A stretch of DNA of 64,000 bases. Source: Ktedonobacter sp. SOSP1-85 (GTDB lineage Bacteria > Chloroflexota > Ktedonobacteria > Ktedonobacterales > Ktedonobacteraceae). The notes beneath the pieces are model-generated. The model ran no database searches. It was not told the origin of the DNA and saw only the letters and a program-made list of their open reading frames with translations. Location: positions 2,209,501 through 2,273,500 of the forward strand of contig NZ_BNJI01000001.1 in the NCBI RefSeq assembly GCF_016587415.1, in the 5' to 3' direction. Position numbers and translations under genes: made by a program. Shown here piece by piece: positions 62,287 through 64,000 of the stretch. The stretch's first letter is position 1, and each line of letters begins with the position of its first letter.

Positions 62287-62310
62287 CAGGTGTTTCACGT
62301 GAAACGCCTG
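62287..62310. promoter_or_regulatory. parS-like centromere site
   Basis: TGTTTCACGTGAAACG at 62291-62306 matches the ParB site consensus TGTTTCACGTGAAACA in 15 of 16 bases, and the palindrome extends to CAGG...CCTG (62287-62310) with one mismatched pair. It lies in a gene gap. parS sites usually cluster near the chromosome origin. Confidence 0.72.
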
Positions 62311-62473
62311 CTTGCCTGGCATTTAAAAGATGAGGATAAGGGTTGTCATTTCAGCTTTTTGCTGGTATACTACGCAGCATAGAACCTACGTTCTACATCT
62401 CCACTCCCTATTCGCCCGCACAGAGAGTCCGCAGGAAAAAGCCTGGCGGACTCTTTTTATGCGCGAAACAAGT

Positions 62474-62575
62474 TGTAGGGTCCATGCTGGCATGGACTCG
62501 CCCGGCCCGCAGGCCGATACCACTGCATGGAGGGATATCGCTTCGCTCGGAGTCCATGCCAGCATAGACCCTACA
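62474..62575. repeat. Dispersed palindromic repeat, family C copy 3
   Basis: Arms 62474-62498 and 62551-62575 complementary with one mismatch. The centre contains GACTCGCCCGGCCCGCAGGC as in copy 2. The right edge supplies the TAG stop (62571-62573) of nth. Confidence 0.85.
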
Positions 62576-63233
62576 TGTTGGCCGAGGGGCAGTAGCTAGC
62601 AAGCGTGCACTGGGCGCAGAGTGGCTTGCGCGCGTTACATACTGCGCGGCCATGATAGATAATACGATGGGCCGCCTCCAACCAATGCTCACGCGGCACC
62701 AGCGCCATCAAGTCACGCTCGATTTTAACGATATCGTTCTGATTCGACCAGCCAAAGCGCTTTGAGAGCCTATCCACGTGGGTATCCACGATAAAGCCAT
62801 CCACCACGCCAAAGGCATTCCCCAGGATCACATTGGCCGTCTTACGCGCGATACCGGGGATACGCACCAGCTCCGCCATCGTTCCTGGCACCTCGCCACC
62901 ATAGTGATCGAGCAGGTACTGACAGGAGACACGCAGTTGGTTGGCCTTCTTGCGGTAGAAGCCAGTCTGCTTGACATCCTGCTCCAGCTCCTCCTGATTG
63001 GCCCCCGCGTAATCGGCGGCGCTACGGTACTTCTGGAAAAGCGTCTTCGTGACGGCATTGACGCGTTCATCGGTACACTGGGCTGCGAGCTGGGTCGCAA
63101 CAAATAGCTCCAATGGAGTCGTGAAGTCAAGATCATAGCGCGCCTGGGGATAGAGGCGATACAGCTCGTCGATAATGGCCTGTACCTGCTCGCCGGAGCC
63201 AACCTGTACCCCGGATGAGAGGGAACTACTCAT
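62571..63233 (-). CDS. nth: Endonuclease III (DNA glycosylase/AP lyase)
   Basis: Repairs oxidised pyrimidines in DNA. The helix-hairpin-helix is VRIPGIARKTANVIL with the catalytic Lys, followed by VDTHVDRLSKRFGW with the catalytic Asp. The C-terminal iron-sulfur loop C-x6-C-x2-C-x5-C (CNARKPLCAQCTLASYC) is complete. About 220 residues, normal. The ATG at 63233 lies 12 to 13 bases after AAAGGAT; a GTG at 63245 is too close to that site. The stop codon comes from a family C repeat, so the end may have been trimmed or replaced (SANM). Confidence 0.95.
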   Translation of the reverse strand: MSSSLSSGVQVGSGEQVQAIIDELYRLYPQARYDLDFTTPLELFVATQLAAQCTDERVNAVTKTLFQKYRSAADYAGANQEELEQDVKQTGFYRKKANQLRVSCQYLLDHYGGEVPGTMAELVRIPGIARKTANVILGNAFGVVDGFIVDTHVDRLSKRFGWSNQNDIVKIERDLMALVPREHWLEAAHRIIYHGRAVCNARKPLCAQCTLASYCPSANM

Positions 63234-63389
63234 GTAACTACACACATCCTTTCTGTCCTCGTAGAAAAGTATATCTTATGCTTCTTTCTGCCTGACCTCA
63301 TTGTAGCAGGAATGTGGCGGCGAATAAAACGCATGTACTATAATGGCAGTCCGATAAAGATCGTCCAGCTCTTACCAGCAGATGGAGAT

Positions 63390-64000
63390 ATGCGCATGTT
63401 TGATGTCACCCCACTCGATCCACTCGTCCGCCACTTGTACTGGCCGCCGCTGAAGTTTACTACAAACATACCCGGCCCTGGTTTATCGCCCTGGCCCTGC
63501 ACGGCTCAGCCTACAAAGGTGGCTATATCCCTGGATGCAGCGACATTGATTTTAAGCTCTTTTTGCGCGGAGAGGCTCTCTCGTTCTATGGCGAACTCCC
63601 TTTAGAGATTGGACAAGCCATTCAAGAAGACCTATCGCGCATCGATCCAGCCCCCTTCCAATATTTTCAGACCTATATCCTCACTGTAGAGGCGGGAGGG
63701 AACCGCCCCGATGACTGGTCCAGGCCCATCCCCGGCACCTATCATATGCTAGCTGGAAAACTTCCCGCCCAGGAAATGAGCGAGACCGAAACTCTGGAGA
63801 AATGTCGCGCCACCCTGAAGCGCCTGCCCAAAGCTATCAGCGAGCCAGCCGAAGACATGCTCCACCACGGGGATGGCAGGCTTGAACGCTCCGTCCGCTT
63901 TCTCTGCACCAGCGTCTGGCCCATCCTCTATAGCTACCTTTCCATCGAGACAGGCCAGCCCTTCGCCATCTGGGGTCTCCCCAAGGACAAAGTGCTCGCC
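63390..64000 (+). pseudogene. Nucleotidyltransferase-domain protein, start frame-broken, runs off the window
   Basis: The main part reads from 63434 to the window edge without a stop: LVLAAAEVYYKHTRPWF, then HGSAYKGGYIPGCSDIDFKL, the Ser-(x)n-Asp-x-Asp metal site of the nucleotidyltransferase (aminoglycoside adenylyltransferase-like) superfamily. That frame has no start codon after the TGA at 63401. A fitting start, MRMFDVTPLDPLVRHL, lies in another frame from ATG 63390 (GGAG just upstream). Adding one base near 63430-63437 joins them as VRHLVLAAAEVYY. It may therefore be a single-base error or a dead gene. The C-terminal end is outside the window and the substrate is unknown. Confidence 0.6.

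Noticed and set aside
63301..63344. Promoter with TATAAT at 63339 for the nucleotidyltransferase gene
   Set aside because: The only -35-like hexamer (63301) is about 32 bases away, too far; the -10-like sequence alone is weak evidence.

Overview
The window looks like chromosome of a spore-forming or mycelial Chloroflexota, most likely class Ktedonobacteria. This is inferred from gene style: zinc-ribbon Ser/Thr kinases with C-terminal sensor domains, giant FtsX-type permeases, DUF2231-Rieske and DUF2089/DUF4097 genes, moderate GC content, good Shine-Dalgarno sites, and a long perfect palindrome in most gene gaps. No marker gene fixes the species. There is no rRNA, CRISPR array, phage or insertion sequence with a transposase, and I recognised no tRNA.

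Layout. 1-2141: end of a siroheme sulfite reductase plus the two siroheme-making enzymes. 2.5-5.3 kb: two paralogous membrane proteins with Pro/Gln/Tyr-rich tails, and a membrane-anchored protein. 5.8-16 kb: housekeeping and accessory genes (acetate kinase, two GNATs, S9 peptidase, YtxH-like protein, HAD phosphatase, ECF sigma factor, Rieske-DUF2231 protein, methyltransferase). 16-25.4 kb: TM-helix channel-like protein, a frameshifted disulfide-reductase homologue, lipid kinase, PAP2 phosphatase, secreted phosphoesterase, PPOX protein and an MFS drug exporter. 25.7-32.3 kb: a signalling block of two Ser/Thr kinases (one with outside WD40 repeats, one with an outside solute-binding domain) around a lipoprotein that joins the same solute-binding domain to a VWA domain. 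32.8-40.5 kb: an MFS transporter of phosphate-symporter type, then a small type II polyketide-like cluster (SnoaL-like protein, degenerate alpha/beta hydrolase, KS-alpha, KS-beta, FAD hydroxylase). 40.5-45.7 kb: frameshifted gluconate-type kinase, uracil-DNA glycosylase, aldo/keto reductase, class V aminotransferase. 45.8-48.6 kb: a DUF2089 / SHOCT-like / DUF4097 operon. 49.3-60.9 kb: three 1,000-residue ABC permeases and two ATPases. 61-64 kb: small membrane protein, GNAT, a parS-like site, endonuclease III and a nucleotidyltransferase running off the end.

Points that stand out. (1) Two phosphate-related genes (21003 and 32815) are each preceded by TTAAC direct repeats at an 11-bp period, the layout of a PHO box. 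(2) A near-perfect parS centromere site lies at 62291-62306. (3) Three families of dispersed palindromic repeats (called A, B and C here) fill gene gaps, and B and C copies supply the stop codons of three genes. (4) Four genes show single-base frame breaks, two of them in runs of six C or G, so either base-calling errors or real decay must be considered. (5) The kinase/solute-binding/VWA block and the compact polyketide cluster are the best candidates for undescribed systems.
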